Origin: Psychrobacter sp. APC 3281
Lineage (GTDB): Bacteria; Pseudomonadota; Gammaproteobacteria; Pseudomonadales; Moraxellaceae
DNA: 64,000 nucleotides
Assembly (NCBI RefSeq): GCF_030407815.1
Contig: NZ_JASDCS010000006.1
Span: 62,001 to 126,000, forward strand
Direction: 5' to 3'
Below are positions 37,991 through 49,489 of the stretch, one piece after another (within the stretch, counting starts at the first letter, position 1; each line of letters begins with the position of its first letter). Position numbers and translations under genes: made by a program. The notes below the pieces were generated by a model. That model saw only the letters and a list, made by a program, of their open reading frames with translations. It did not search any database and was not told where the DNA came from.

Positions 37991-38797
37991 CTAGCGCTTG
38001 CGTAATAGCAACTGTGAGATAACGACCAATACTAGTGAAGCAACCAGCAATAACGTACCAATGGCGTTGACTTCTGGCTTGAGTCCTACGCGTACCATAG
38101 AATAAATGCGTAGCGGTAAAATCTCATAGCTAGGCCCTGTGACAAAGGTCGACACCACTACATCATCTAGCGATAAAGTGAAAGCTAGCAACCAACCTGC
38201 CATGACGGCTGGCAAAATAACGGGAATCAATACGGTGCGCACCATGGTTGATTCGTTAGCACCCAAGTCGCGTGCCGCTTCCATCAATCGCTCATCTAAA
38301 CTGCTTAATCGTGCAAAGACGGTAATCACAACAAAAGGCAGGCAAAAAGTAATGTGTGCCAATAGCAGTGAGACGAAGCCCAATTGCAAACCAATCAATA
38401 GAAACAGTGCTAGCAATGAAATAGCCAATACAATCTCAGGCGACATCATCAGGACAAATAGCAATCCATTTAATAAGCCTTTACCACGAAAATTATAACG
38501 GTGTAACGCCAACGCTGTAAGCGTGCCTATCAAAGTCGAGACAGTGGCCGCCACCAATCCTAAGACAATAGAGTGCCAAAACGCATCGAGCATTGCTTGG
38601 TTATTGAATAGTGATTCATACCACTTTAAGCTAAAGCCGCCCCAGTTGTAGCCAATTTTCGACTCATTAAAGGACATTACCACCAAGACAATAATAGGTA
38701 GGTACAACAGGGTATAAATCAGTCCGAGATAGCCTTTGGCAGCGATACTGCCAAGCTTGAGCGTACGAATTTTTTTATTCGGTGAGCTATAAGACAT
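37991..38797 (-). CDS. potC: Spermidine/putrescine ABC transporter permease PotC
   Basis: This inner-membrane permease has six membrane helices (268 aa). The EAA loop reads EAARDLGANESTMVRTVLIPVILP, the contact site for the ATPase, shown here in two parts (EAARDLGA and LIPVILP). FTLSLDDVVVSTFVTGP is typical for PotC/PotI. Its start overlaps the potB stop by one base, indicating translational coupling. No substrate-binding protein gene (potD) follows within the window. Confidence 0.9.
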   Translation of the reverse strand: MSYSSPNKKIRTLKLGSIAAKGYLGLIYTLLYLPIIVLVVMSFNESKIGYNWGGFSLKWYESLFNNQAMLDAFWHSIVLGLVAATVSTLIGTLTALALHRYNFRGKGLLNGLLFVLMMSPEIVLAISLLALFLLIGLQLGFVSLLLAHITFCLPFVVITVFARLSSLDERLMEAARDLGANESTMVRTVLIPVILPAVMAGWLLAFTLSLDDVVVSTFVTGPSYEILPLRIYSMVRVGLKPEVNAIGTLLLVASLVLVVISQLLLRKR

Positions 38798-39675
38798 TAG
38801 GCCACCTCGTTAAAGTCAGTCTTGCCAATGCGGCGGCTACTGGCACGGTAGGCAAGTAATAATACCGCCATCGCTAGTGTTAACAAAACGCTAGCTGCCG
38901 CACCAAAGGGCCAGTCACGCGCATCCAGAAATTGGTTTTTAATGATATTACCGACCAGTAAATTACGCGAACCACCCAAGATATCTGCTACATAAAACAT
39001 GCCCATTGCAGGCAATAGCACGAGCAGTACACCAGAAATAATCCCTGGTGTCGTTAATGGCAATACCACATGCCAAAAGGTTTGTGTTCTGGATGCGCCC
39101 AAATCTTGCGAGGCCAATAGCATATCATTGCGTAAGTCGGTAAATACTGCATATAGCGGTAGCACCATAAACGGAAATAACAAGTAGGTTAAACCTGCAA
39201 TCACCGCACCTTGCGTATATAAAATATCGATTGGCGTATCGATTACGCCGATGGCTAATAGCGATTTGTTAATCAAACCATTGTTAGCAAAGAGCAGCTT
39301 TAATGCATACGTTCGTACCAAAGAATTGGTCCAAAATGGCAGTATCAGTAGTAGCATCAGTAATGGCTGCCAACGTACTTTTGCTTTGGATATTAGCCAT
39401 GCAAAAGGGTAGCCCAGCAGCAAGCAGATAACCGTTGTGATACCTGCCATCCATAATGAGTGGACAAATACCTCAAAATACAACGGATCAATCATCCGTA
39501 CATAGCTGTCGATGCTGACAGGTAAGCTGATAAACGCACTGCTATCACGAGTCAAAAAACTGACAGCGATGACCAAGATATTTGGCAACAGCGCAAATAT
39601 CAGTAGCCAACCCCAGATTAACCAAAGTGTAGCGGTACGAAATGGACTTTTACTGCTTAAGTGGTTGCGGGCCAT
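38797..39675 (-). CDS. potB: Spermidine/putrescine ABC transporter permease PotB
   Basis: This permease partner of PotC has six helices (292 aa). Family marks are PFWTNSLVRTYA in the third segment and the EAA-like loop ASQDLGASRTQTFWHVVLPLT. Its start codon overlaps the stop of potA by one base, and its stop overlaps the potC start by one base. The three genes are therefore a tightly coupled operon. Confidence 0.9.
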   Translation of the reverse strand: MARNHLSSKSPFRTATLWLIWGWLLIFALLPNILVIAVSFLTRDSSAFISLPVSIDSYVRMIDPLYFEVFVHSLWMAGITTVICLLLGYPFAWLISKAKVRWQPLLMLLLILPFWTNSLVRTYALKLLFANNGLINKSLLAIGVIDTPIDILYTQGAVIAGLTYLLFPFMVLPLYAVFTDLRNDMLLASQDLGASRTQTFWHVVLPLTTPGIISGVLLVLLPAMGMFYVADILGGSRNLLVGNIIKNQFLDARDWPFGAAASVLLTLAMAVLLLAYRASSRRIGKTDFNEVA

Positions 39676-40916
39676 CAGCTACCATCCTTTTGTGCAGTTA
39701 TGTCTGGTACAGTTTCAGAGTCTTCTGGCAATACCCATTCCCAGCCATCTACCCATGAGACTTTGACTTCCTCGTTTAGTTTGTAATCAAAGCTCGGGTC
39801 ATCCTCATCAAAAAACTCAGAGGCTTTAATGATATGACCATTTGCCAGTTCGATAATTGAGTCTAAGGTGCTGCCTTTATAGTTACTTTCGATGACACGG
39901 CCTAACAGTCCGCTATGCTCGTTATCCTTTGGATCATATATTCGTAAGTCTTCGGGGCGAAGTAGTAAATTGACGATATCACCCACTTGCACGTCATTGG
40001 CAAAATTGGGACGACGTAAGTTGCGTAAGGTGGTCGGCCCTTCTTGCGCTTGCGCTTCACAGACTTCGACCTCGATACGTCCGTTGGTCACTTTGCCATC
40101 GCGATCGGGCTGGTCTGGATGGACACCTTTGACTTCAGCTCTGAACAGATTGGTTTCGCCGATGAATTTGGCAGTAAACAAATTGGCAGGGGTTTCATAA
40201 ATCTCGATAGGCGTACCGATTTGCTGGAACGTGCCATCTTTCATTACGGCAATACGGTCTGACATCGACAGCGCTTCTTCTTGGTCATGGGTCACGAAGA
40301 CAAAGGTAATGCCTAGCTCACGTTGCAGACGCTTAAGCTCGGACTGCATTTGCAGGCGCAGTTTATGATCGAGTGCGGATAACGGTTCATCAAGCAATAG
40401 CAGTTTAGGGCGGTTAATCACCGCGCGTGCAATGGCAACTCGCTGCTGCTGACCACCAGACAAATCTTGCGGCTTGCGGTTGGCCAAATGCTCTAGCTGT
40501 ACCATCGCTAGCATCTCGCTAACACGTCTTTGGATTTCATCTTTTGGTACTTTTTTTAGCTTTAGGCCATAAGCCACGTTTTGGGCGACGCTCATATGAG
40601 GGAACAATGCATATTGCTGAAATACGGTATTGACCGGACGTTTATCAGCGGATAAGCCTGCCATCTGTACGCCATCCAAATATATCGCCCCAGCGTTCGG
40701 CTGCTCAAAGCCTGCAATCAAGCGTAGTAATGTCGTCTTACCGCAGCCTGATGGCCCAAGCAGTGTCAAAAACTCACCATGCTTGATATCAAGGTTGATG
40801 TCTTTTAGGACTTCGGTTTGATCATAAGTTTTTTTTAGACCAGTCAGTTGCAGCAGCACCTGATCATCATGAGGTGACGCAGAGGTGTTATGCGTATTTT
40901 GAGATAAATCGGTCAT
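39675..40916 (-). CDS. potA: Spermidine/putrescine ABC transporter ATPase PotA
   Basis: This is the ATP-hydrolysing subunit of the polyamine importer. Walker A is GPSGCGKTT near residue 53, the signature is LSGGQQQR, and Walker B is [12 protein letters not shown], followed by the switch His in [15 protein letters not shown]-type regulatory domain occupies the C-terminal ~150 residues. The 413-aa length exceeds the usual ~375 through an N-terminal Thr/Ser lead and a longer C-terminal domain. It is the first gene of potABC; wording such as [16 protein letters not shown] matches PotA closely. Confidence 0.92.
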   Translation of the reverse strand: MTDLSQNTHNTSASPHDDQVLLQLTGLKKTYDQTEVLKDINLDIKHGEFLTLLGPSGCGKTTLLRLIAGFEQPNAGAIYLDGVQMAGLSADKRPVNTVFQQYALFPHMSVAQNVAYGLKLKKVPKDEIQRRVSEMLAMVQLEHLANRKPQDLSGGQQQRVAIARAVINRPKLLLLDEPLSALDHKLRLQMQSELKRLQRELGITFVFVTHDQEEALSMSDRIAVMKDGTFQQIGTPIEIYETPANLFTAKFIGETNLFRAEVKGVHPDQPDRDGKVTNGRIEVEVCEAQAQEGPTTLRNLRRPNFANDVQVGDIVNLLLRPEDLRIYDPKDNEHSGLLGRVIESNYKGSTLDSIIELANGHIIKASEFFDEDDPSFDYKLNEEVKVSWVDGWEWVLPEDSETVPDITAQKDGS

Positions 40917-41317
40917 AATATCTATTCCTAAGCGTCCAATAGCTATATGCAGCTGGCTGTCATTATAGGGATTGGCATGAGCGTAAGCATGTTCGGATTG
41001 CTGCCTGAATGCTGCCTGAGTGCTGCGTATTATAACAAACCCTTAATATAAGTCAGTGCAAGTTCGTTATAAGTTACGCGAGTCATACTATCGTAGCAGC
41101 GATATATACAGCTATATTTTTAAATATGACTACATTCACCTAGCGATATTTAGACAAATTTTTTTACCGTTTTTGGGTTTTTATTCCTATACAATCACGT
41201 TATGGCTGACAAACATAACTAGCCTGATAGTTTGGCGATAAATAGCCAATCTGTGCTTGAATACATGTATGCAAAACAGCTTATAACTCTAATATTATTG
41301 ATGATAAAGGATCTCTC
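40917..41317. other. 401-base spacer between divergent potA and carbonic anhydrase genes
   Basis: No gene or known RNA was recognised. It should carry the potABC promoter (minus) and that of the carbonic anhydrase (plus), whose AAAGGA site lies at its right edge. Confidence 0.4.
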
Positions 41318-41956
41318 ATGCCTACCGATATACGTCCAACCACAGGTCAAGAAGCACTTGAGCTTTTAAAAGCAGGTAATGCACGCTACGTTGATAGCCT
41401 CACCAGTACCGATGAGTATATGCAGCGCCGTCCAGAGTTGGTCAAGGATCAAAATCCATTGGCCATTATTTTGGGTTGCTCGGATGCACGAGTACCCGTT
41501 GAGATTGTCTTTGATCAGGGTTTGGGAGATTTGTTCGTTATACGAGTCGCAGGTAATGTGGTTGCACCATCGCAGATTGGTTCAATCGAGTTTGCAGCCG
41601 AAGCCTTTGGTACGCAACTGGTGGTGGTACTTGGACACTCGAAGTGCGGTGCTGTCACGGCTTGCGTTGAGACGTTGATTAACCCTGAGCAGAACTATTC
41701 ACCTAACTTGCAATCTATCGTTGATCGTATTCGCCCAAGCGTTTATAACTTACACGAATTGGCAACTGCCAATGGTCAAGACGTCGATGCAGACGAGCTG
41801 GTCGACCGCTCTATCCGCGCTAACGTACGTATGTCAGTCAGTCAGCTAAAGCATGGCTCACGTGCATTAGAGGACTTAACCAATAGTGGTCAGCTATTGG
41901 TAGTCGGCGCTGAATATGATCTAGAGACCGGAAAGGTACGATTCTTAGACAGCTAA
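41318..41956 (+). CDS. can: Beta-class carbonic anhydrase
   Basis: This cytosolic zinc enzyme interconverts CO2 and bicarbonate for carboxylation reactions. Zinc ligands are Cys in LGCSDARVP (near residue 53) and the His and Cys of GHSKCGAV (near residues 107-110). The Asp-Arg pair of SDAR is the catalytic dyad. The length of 212 aa is standard. The AAAGGA site supports the start. It is a single gene. 'Can' is used as a class name; orthology to E. coli Can rather than CynT was not tested. Confidence 0.93.
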   Translation: MPTDIRPTTGQEALELLKAGNARYVDSLTSTDEYMQRRPELVKDQNPLAIILGCSDARVPVEIVFDQGLGDLFVIRVAGNVVAPSQIGSIEFAAEAFGTQLVVVLGHSKCGAVTACVETLINPEQNYSPNLQSIVDRIRPSVYNLHELATANGQDVDADELVDRSIRANVRMSVSQLKHGSRALEDLTNSGQLLVVGAEYDLETGKVRFLDS

Positions 41957-42108
41957 TATATCTAAATATGAACATATTTTGTTCATATCCTTACAAAACC
42001 CTATCAATTATTTTGCCAATTTTTATTATGATGAGAGACAGCAGTGAATCATGACAGTCGTGATTCGCTTATTTATAACACTCTTTTTTGAATAACCTTA
42101 GGATAACT

Positions 42109-42666
42109 ATGTCTACTAACGATAATAATTCGACCATCGCACAGCCTGTGAGCAGTATCAGTGTAGATGGCGTCAAGTCAATCTCTACGCAAACGACAGG
42201 TTTTACGTTTAATCACACCATGCTCCGCGTCAAAGATCCTGTTAAATCACTAGAGTTTTACACTGGTGTCTTGGGCATGACCTTGCTTGCCGTTAAGAAG
42301 TTCCCTAACATGGGATTCGATTTATATTTCTTGGCTAAATTGACCGAGAGCGAGCGCGAAAACTTGCCAACTGGCGATGACTTAGAAATCTTTGCTTTCC
42401 GTCAACGTGGTATCTTGGAGTTGACACACAACTACGGCACCGAGACAAAAGCTGACTTTAGCTATCATGATGGCAATCAAGATCCACAAGGTTTTGGTCA
42501 TATTTGTTTTAGCGTTCCAAGCTTGGATGAAGCGGTTGCTTGGTTTGATAAAAACAACGTCGAATTCAAAAAGCGTCCAGAAGATGGCAGCATGAAAAAC
42601 ATTGCTTTTATCAAAGATGTGGACGGCTACTGGATCGAAATCGTACAGGCCGATTTGATGGGCTAA
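42109..42666 (+). CDS. gloA: Lactoylglutathione lyase (glyoxalase I)
   Basis: Glyoxalase I isomerises the methylglyoxal-glutathione hemithioacetal to S-lactoylglutathione. The metal ligands of the paired beta-alpha-beta units are visible: His in FNHTMLRVKD, Glu in ILELTHNYG, His in GFGHICFSV and Glu in YWIEIVQ. The protein is about 185 aa, including a 35-residue N-terminal lead. Its wording is of the longer eukaryote-like (zinc-type) branch. The ATG at 42109 is chosen because of TTAGGA just upstream. Confidence 0.94.
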   Translation: MSTNDNNSTIAQPVSSISVDGVKSISTQTTGFTFNHTMLRVKDPVKSLEFYTGVLGMTLLAVKKFPNMGFDLYFLAKLTESERENLPTGDDLEIFAFRQRGILELTHNYGTETKADFSYHDGNQDPQGFGHICFSVPSLDEAVAWFDKNNVEFKKRPEDGSMKNIAFIKDVDGYWIEIVQADLMG

Positions 42667-42738
42667 TTGTCAGAACGACAGCACCTATTAAGATAAGTGC
42701 GCTAATAGAAATGAATAGAATAAAGGAGTATCACCCAG

Positions 42739-43716
42739 ATGCCTACCTCTGAGGCAGAAACGACACTGAGTGCTGAGACAGCTGCGCAGTCTACGACAAC
42801 GGATGGATTGACCTATCAAAGCATCCTTGGTTCGGCAAATGAGATATGGGTTGGCTTTGTTGAACGCATCCCATATTTTGTCGCATCAATTATCGTTATC
42901 CTAATTTTTTGGTTCTTATCGATTGTCTTCAAAAAAATTGTTCACAAATTATTAGGTAGCCGTAGTCGGCATCAGAACTTGGTCAAAGTGTTTCAGCGAG
43001 TAGGTGGGGCGCTTATTTTCTTTATTGGTTTTATGATAGCGATGGTTATTGCGGTGCCGGGGTTCACTCCTGCTAAGTTGATTGGCGCGCTCGGTATTGG
43101 TTCCGTTGCTATCGGTTTTGCTTTTAAGGATATCTTTCAAAACTTGCTTTCTGGTATCTTGCTCCTGATTTCAGAGCCGTTTCGTATCGGCGATCAGATT
43201 GTCTCAGGCGACTATGAAGGAACGGTCGAAGATATCAAAATCCGTGCAACCACCATCAAGACTTATGATGGCAGGCAAGTGGTGATTCCAAATTCAGATC
43301 TTTATACTTCAGCATTGACCGTCAATACCGCTTACAAGCAGCGCCGTCTGCAAGTCGCAGTTGGTATTGGTTATGAAGATGATATTGAAGCGGCCAAAGC
43401 TGAGATTATAAAAGCATTAGATAAGATAGAAAGCGTCTCGAAGAAAGCAACGCCAAGCGTGATTGCTACTGGTTTTGGTGGTTCGTCCATTGATCTAATG
43501 GTACGCTGGTTTATCGAAGATGGTACGCAAGCCAATAAGGTTGCCTCGATTCATCAAGTAATTGTAGGTATCAAAAACTCGTTGGATGCAGCGGGCGTAA
43601 ACATTCCATTCCCAATACGTACGATCGATTTGAGTGACCCTTCAGTAAGTGCAATCGTTAATAAAATGAACGAGCAGCAAGACGTTATGGACGTGAATAA
43701 AACAGTGGCAGAGTAG
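42739..43716 (+). CDS. mscS: Small-conductance mechanosensitive channel (MscS family)
   Basis: MscS channels release solutes on hypo-osmotic shock. Three N-terminal membrane segments (residues about 35-165) precede the pore helix GALGIGSVAIGFAFKDIFQN, whose Gly/Ala pattern is diagnostic. The beta domain holds EPFRIGDQI and the VVIPNS motif, and the cytosolic vestibule follows. The length of 325 aa fits a simple MscS, plus a Thr/Glu-rich lead. A GGAG site precedes ATG. It converges with the cytochrome c' gene through a shared terminator. Confidence 0.93.
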   Translation: MPTSEAETTLSAETAAQSTTTDGLTYQSILGSANEIWVGFVERIPYFVASIIVILIFWFLSIVFKKIVHKLLGSRSRHQNLVKVFQRVGGALIFFIGFMIAMVIAVPGFTPAKLIGALGIGSVAIGFAFKDIFQNLLSGILLLISEPFRIGDQIVSGDYEGTVEDIKIRATTIKTYDGRQVVIPNSDLYTSALTVNTAYKQRRLQVAVGIGYEDDIEAAKAEIIKALDKIESVSKKATPSVIATGFGGSSIDLMVRWFIEDGTQANKVASIHQVIVGIKNSLDAAGVNIPFPIRTIDLSDPSVSAIVNKMNEQQDVMDVNKTVAE

Positions 43717-43776
43717 CACGCTCGGTGAAATATTCATTTAGTGTTAAAACTTTGATTTCTACAATGTTTAGTAAAC

Positions 43777-43814
43777 TAAAAAACCGCCACATTAATTGAT
43801 ATGGCGGTTTTTTT
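43777..43814. terminator. Bidirectional terminator between mscS and cytochrome c'
   Basis: The stem AAACCGCCA / TGGCGGTTT is flanked by A-run and T-run. It sits between convergent genes and suits both. Confidence 0.85.
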
Positions 43815-43845
43815 ATACGTGTCTACTTGCTATCAATATAGAGAC

Positions 43846-44322
43846 TTATTCGTCTTTTGCTCTAAAGTCGGTATGGCATGATTTACAGCTTGCACCAACT
43901 TGTCCAAAGGCAGGTTTAACATCGTCCATGCTAGTGGCGTTTTGGGCGGCGGCGTTTAGCTCAGCAGTGACTTTTTGAAAGTTTTCCGCTTCAGCACTGA
44001 AGCCATCAGCATTAGACCAAACTGCTTCAGTAGCATTGCCTACCGCTTCTGGGTCTTCAAAATGACTCCAAGGCTTGGCGGCATCTTCTGCCAAGAACGC
44101 AGCTTGCTCTTTAAATACATCGGCATCAAATGTGTCAGGTGCTTTTGCCATATCACCCATGACGCCCATTGCATCGCCCCAGTTTTTCATGGTGTCTTGA
44201 CGCGCTTGCACGTCAGGGTTAGATCCTGTTGAGGTGCTACAGGCCGTTAGACCCAGTGCAGCCGCCATCAAGGTAACGCTAAACAGAGATTTGAAAGATT
44301 TGTTGGTATGAACCTGTGCCAT
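43846..44322 (-). CDS. Cytochrome c' (lipoprotein-like)
   Basis: Cytochromes c' are four-helix-bundle haem proteins that bind NO. The C-terminal haem motif CKSCH lies about ten residues from the end, the typical position for this family, unlike class I cytochromes. The N-terminus carries a signal ending in LGLTACSTS, so lipidation at Cys is likely; this is less common for cytochromes c', which are usually soluble. The length is 158 aa. No denitrification or NO genes lie nearby, so a protective role against NO is inferred from the family only. Confidence 0.85.
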   Translation of the reverse strand: MAQVHTNKSFKSLFSVTLMAAALGLTACSTSTGSNPDVQARQDTMKNWGDAMGVMGDMAKAPDTFDADVFKEQAAFLAEDAAKPWSHFEDPEAVGNATEAVWSNADGFSAEAENFQKVTAELNAAAQNATSMDDVKPAFGQVGASCKSCHTDFRAKDE

Positions 44323-44681
44323 ATGACTTACTCCTTTAAACTTGGCTAATAGTAAGCGCGATTACAAACGCTCGCTTTGTCGTAAAATATAGTTATACAA
44401 AATACTGCCTAAAATTCTTTTGAGCACAGTTGCTAATAAAGAACGTCTTCTATTGTAAAGGTTATCTGCGCGATGGGAATTATATAGTTGTTATATCCTC
44501 GTAATATTTTAAATAAGCATAACTTAACTTGGTTGTTACTGCTTATAGTTGGTTGCAGTGATTTTATGGTAGCTACACAACGTATTCTTTACGATAACAA
44601 CGTGAGAATGGCTAGTTTGGATGGTACTGACAATAAAAAAGGCCAGCGAATAGTAGCTGACCTTTTTAATATTTACGAAAA
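44323..44681. other. Spacer between cytochrome c' and hemF
   Basis: It holds the hemF terminator at 44637-44669 and the presumed cytochrome c' promoter. A short plus-strand frame here overlaps hemF, uses TTG and lacks a ribosome site, so it is not called. Confidence 0.45.
44637..44669 (-). terminator. Terminator downstream of hemF
   Basis: On the minus strand the stem GGTCAGC / GCTGGCC is followed by TTTTTT, 13 bases past the hemF stop. Confidence 0.85.
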
Positions 44682-46428
<1,747 letters not shown>

Positions 46429-47061
46429 TGCTGTCCTACATAAGCCTAAAGTCGTGGCGGTGAAAAGTATGTTGTTGCTGTTTGATATGAGCGCTGTTAG
46501 AGCCGGTTACTGTTCGAGATCACTACTGTTTTCGAAATAACTATTAGTTGAGATGAGCATGTCACCTAAACTTTACTGCTAAGATTAAGATGATACCAGT
46601 ATAACCTGTTCATAAAGACAGCGTGCTCATTGTATTTTTTATAAAAACACACAAAGTTCACAGATGACGCACGATGATTAAAGCGACAATTAAAAAAAAA
46701 TGCTATTATGCCATACTATTTTGACGGATACAGTGACAAGTCTTTAACCTTACATTACTATGTCGTCACTAACATCCGCTATTGATGCAAAATAATAGGG
46801 CATAATGTCACCCCTCAGTAGTCAATAGTGTAAAAGCATCAATATTTTGATATCAAAACGTTGGTATTGACGCGCAGTCTATTGTGCTAGCGTGTCTACT
46901 GTCGTAAGTAGCGCAGCTATACAAATACGAAAGTTGCATGAATAATTATATGGTCGATTACATCAATAATGATGTAGGTATTATTGACGTCTTTTGATTG
47001 TAGTCACCGCTATATTTTAAAGACACGTCTTGTCAGCAGATTGGTAGGTATCGTACAGTTT
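46429..47061. other. Long spacer between divergent ribA and dxs
   Basis: This is an AT-rich 630-base gap without a recognised gene. A perfect inverted repeat TACATCA-ATAA-TGATGTA at 46959-46976 could be an operator or a small hairpin. The dxs frame is open from 46984 with a TTG, but conservation starts later. No riboswitch (for instance FMN for ribA) was recognised. Confidence 0.4.
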
Positions 47062-49134
47062 ATGCAGCAGTCACCTCATTCTCCAAAGCCTCAGTCCCTA
47101 TCTACATCAGTGCTGGATTCTGCTGCTCAGCTATCGAGCTTACAGCAGACCTATACTGTGATTCCACGTGTGCGTCCTCATACGCCATTGCTTGATGCAA
47201 TTGATACACCCGCTGACCTCAGCACGCTTTCGGCTGCCAAGCTTATTACACTGGCTGATGAATTGCGTCTTTTTCTATTGTATTCAGCTGGTCAGAGCGG
47301 TGGGCATTTTGGTGCCAATTTAGGCGTGGTTGAGCTGACCATAGTATTGCATTATTTGTTAGAGACGCCGCAAGACCAAATCGTCTGGGACGTGGGTCAT
47401 CAAGCCTATGCTCATAAAGTACTGACCGGTCGCCGTGAGCAGCTAGGTACTATCAGGTCTAAAGATGGTCTGACGGCGTTTCCTGAGCGCGCAGAGTCTG
47501 TCTACGATACATTTGGCGTAGGGCATTCATCGACCTCTATCTCAGCTGGTCTGGGCATGAGCCTCGCACTGCGTTATCAGGGCCGCGAGCAAACGGTTGC
47601 TTGCATCATCGGCGATGGTGCGATGACAGGCGGCATGGCATTTGAGGCCATGAATGACGCAGTACAGCAAGACGCTGATTTGCTAGTTATCCTAAACGAC
47701 AATGATATGTCGATATCTTGCTCTATTGGTGGATTTTCACGGCATTTGGCCATGCTTTGGGAGTCAGGTTATCAAGTTGATATCTCTGAGTCAGGTGAGC
47801 CAGTACTCTGCCACCGCCCTGATATGCAGGCGTTCGATCGCCGCAAGCGTCATAAAGAGATGCGCGATGTTCCACAGTTAGAAGACAACTTATTCAAAGC
47901 GATTGGTTTTACTTATTTTGGTCCATTTGATGGGCATAATATCCCTGAGCTACTGCGCGTATTGTCACTGGCGAAGCAAGTAAAAGGCCCAGTATTGGTA
48001 CATATTTATACCACTAAGGGTAAAGGCTTTGCGCCAGCAGAATTAGATCCTGTGGGCTATCACGCAATCAGTAAGTTGCCAGTCGAAAATCATAAAGCGC
48101 ATGAAGCGTCTAAAGCTGACTCTGTAGAGCAGCTAAAAAATCAACCAAGTACAAAGCCAGCGTTAAAATATTCGCAAGTGTTTGGCCAGTTCTTATGTGA
48201 TAAAGCGGCCGAAGACGATAAGCTACTAGCTGTCACCCCTGCCATGGAAGAAGGCTCAGGGATGACGGACTTTGCTCGTCATTTTCCAGAGCGCTTCTTT
48301 GATGTGGCCATCGCTGAGCAACATGCTGTCACACTAGCGGCTGGGATGGCAACTCAAGGCGTCAAACCTATTGTCGCGATTTATTCAACGTTCTTGCAGC
48401 GTGGATATGATCAGCTGATTCATGATGTGGCTCTACAGAATCTCGATGTAATGTTTGCCATTGATCGAGCGGGCTTAGTCGGTGAAGACGGTGCCACGCA
48501 TGCTGGCGTGTTTGATTTTGGATTTTTACGTTGTGTGCCTAATATGGTGATTGCAGCGCCAAAAGATGAGAACGAATGCTACCATTTGCTCAATACTTGC
48601 TATGAGTATCCAGGCTGCACGGCGGTACGTTATCCGCGTGGTACAGGCACAGGTGCTGATATTAAGCAGCCAGCCCAAAAATATGAAGTTGGTGAAGCAG
48701 TTGTAGAGTCAGTATTAGGTAAAGCTGATGCACCTTACAAATTGGCACTATTGGCCTTTGGTACGATGGTAGCAATTGCTCAGCAAGCAGCAGAAACTCT
48801 AACAAATAACGATGCAGCATTAGATTACCAGATACAGGTGGTCAATATGCGCTGGGTAAAACCGCTAGATACAGCCATGCTTGAGACGTTACTGGCGCAA
48901 GGGGTTACTCATATAGCAACCCTAGAAGAGCACATGATTATGGGCGGCGCAGGTAGTGCAGTGAATGAATATTTGCTCAACGAGTCGGCAGCCTTTAAGC
49001 AAAGTCGTCCAGCTATTGCTAATATCGGTATTCCTGATCGTTTTATCGCTCATGGCTCCCAAGCAGAACAATTGGCTGACTGTGGTTTAGATGTTGAAGG
49101 CGTAATTAAACAGCTTAAAACGCTCTTATCATAA
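47062..49134 (+). CDS. dxs: 1-deoxy-D-xylulose-5-phosphate synthase
   Basis: Dxs condenses pyruvate and glyceraldehyde 3-phosphate to DXP, the first step of the MEP isoprenoid route and a precursor for thiazole (ThiG) and pyridoxal. Thiamine-diphosphate motif: GDGAMTGG followed by LNDNDMSIS. The transketolase-type Glu lies in [15 protein letters not shown], and [18 protein letters not shown] is family-specific. The protein is 690 aa, about 70 residues longer than E. coli Dxs; the surplus is an N-terminal Ser/Gln-rich lead and an internal linker. The start is uncertain; the ATG at 47062 is preferred over TTG 46984. Confidence 0.95.
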   Translation: MQQSPHSPKPQSLSTSVLDSAAQLSSLQQTYTVIPRVRPHTPLLDAIDTPADLSTLSAAKLITLADELRLFLLYSAGQSGGHFGANLGVVELTIVLHYLLETPQDQIVWDVGHQAYAHKVLTGRREQLGTIRSKDGLTAFPERAESVYDTFGVGHSSTSISAGLGMSLALRYQGREQTVACIIGDGAMTGGMAFEAMNDAVQQDADLLVILNDNDMSISCSIGGFSRHLAMLWESGYQVDISESGEPVLCHRPDMQAFDRRKRHKEMRDVPQLEDNLFKAIGFTYFGPFDGHNIPELLRVLSLAKQVKGPVLVHIYTTKGKGFAPAELDPVGYHAISKLPVENHKAHEASKADSVEQLKNQPSTKPALKYSQVFGQFLCDKAAEDDKLLAVTPAMEEGSGMTDFARHFPERFFDVAIAEQHAVTLAAGMATQGVKPIVAIYSTFLQRGYDQLIHDVALQNLDVMFAIDRAGLVGEDGATHAGVFDFGFLRCVPNMVIAAPKDENECYHLLNTCYEYPGCTAVRYPRGTGTGADIKQPAQKYEVGEAVVESVLGKADAPYKLALLAFGTMVAIAQQAAETLTNNDAALDYQIQVVNMRWVKPLDTAMLETLLAQGVTHIATLEEHMIMGGAGSAVNEYLLNESAAFKQSRPAIANIGIPDRFIAHGSQAEQLADCGLDVEGVIKQLKTLLS

Positions 49135-49229
49135 GCAATGTTCCTAGCGTTACAATATTATTTTAAAAAATTAATGCGTTAAAAATGTGTTACTTAAAAC
49201 TAACATAAGCTCTTTAAACAGAGCAAACG

Positions 49230-49257
49230 CCTGCTAGCCGCAGGTGCTAACTTTTTT
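49230..49257 (+). terminator. Possible terminator after dxs
   Basis: A short stem CCTGC-TAGCC-GCAGG is followed after eight bases by TTTTTT. The gap between stem and T-run makes this a weak candidate. Confidence 0.4.
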
Positions 49258-49339
49258 ACAACTTGCGCAGTTTAGATGATCGCCAAAGTACTGGCTTGGT
49301 CAGCGTGACGGTTTTTTCGTTTTTATCGAACAATTTTAG

Positions 49340-49345
49340 TATAAT
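49340..49345 (+). promoter_or_regulatory. Possible -10 box of the suhB promoter
   Basis: A perfect TATAAT lies 145 bases before the suhB start, followed by a G-rich start region. No convincing -35 is seen at the usual distance (T-rich only), so the call is tentative. Confidence 0.35.
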
Positions 49346-49489
49346 GCGGGTGTCTTTTATAAGTTTTCGTTTATAAGAGACACGTTTTTAATCGCATAGA
49401 TGTGGTGTGATGCGGCGGCTGTTTGGCATGTTGTGGGCACAAAGTTAGTCTTATTTTTTATATTCATTCATCAAGCAAATAGGTTATTT

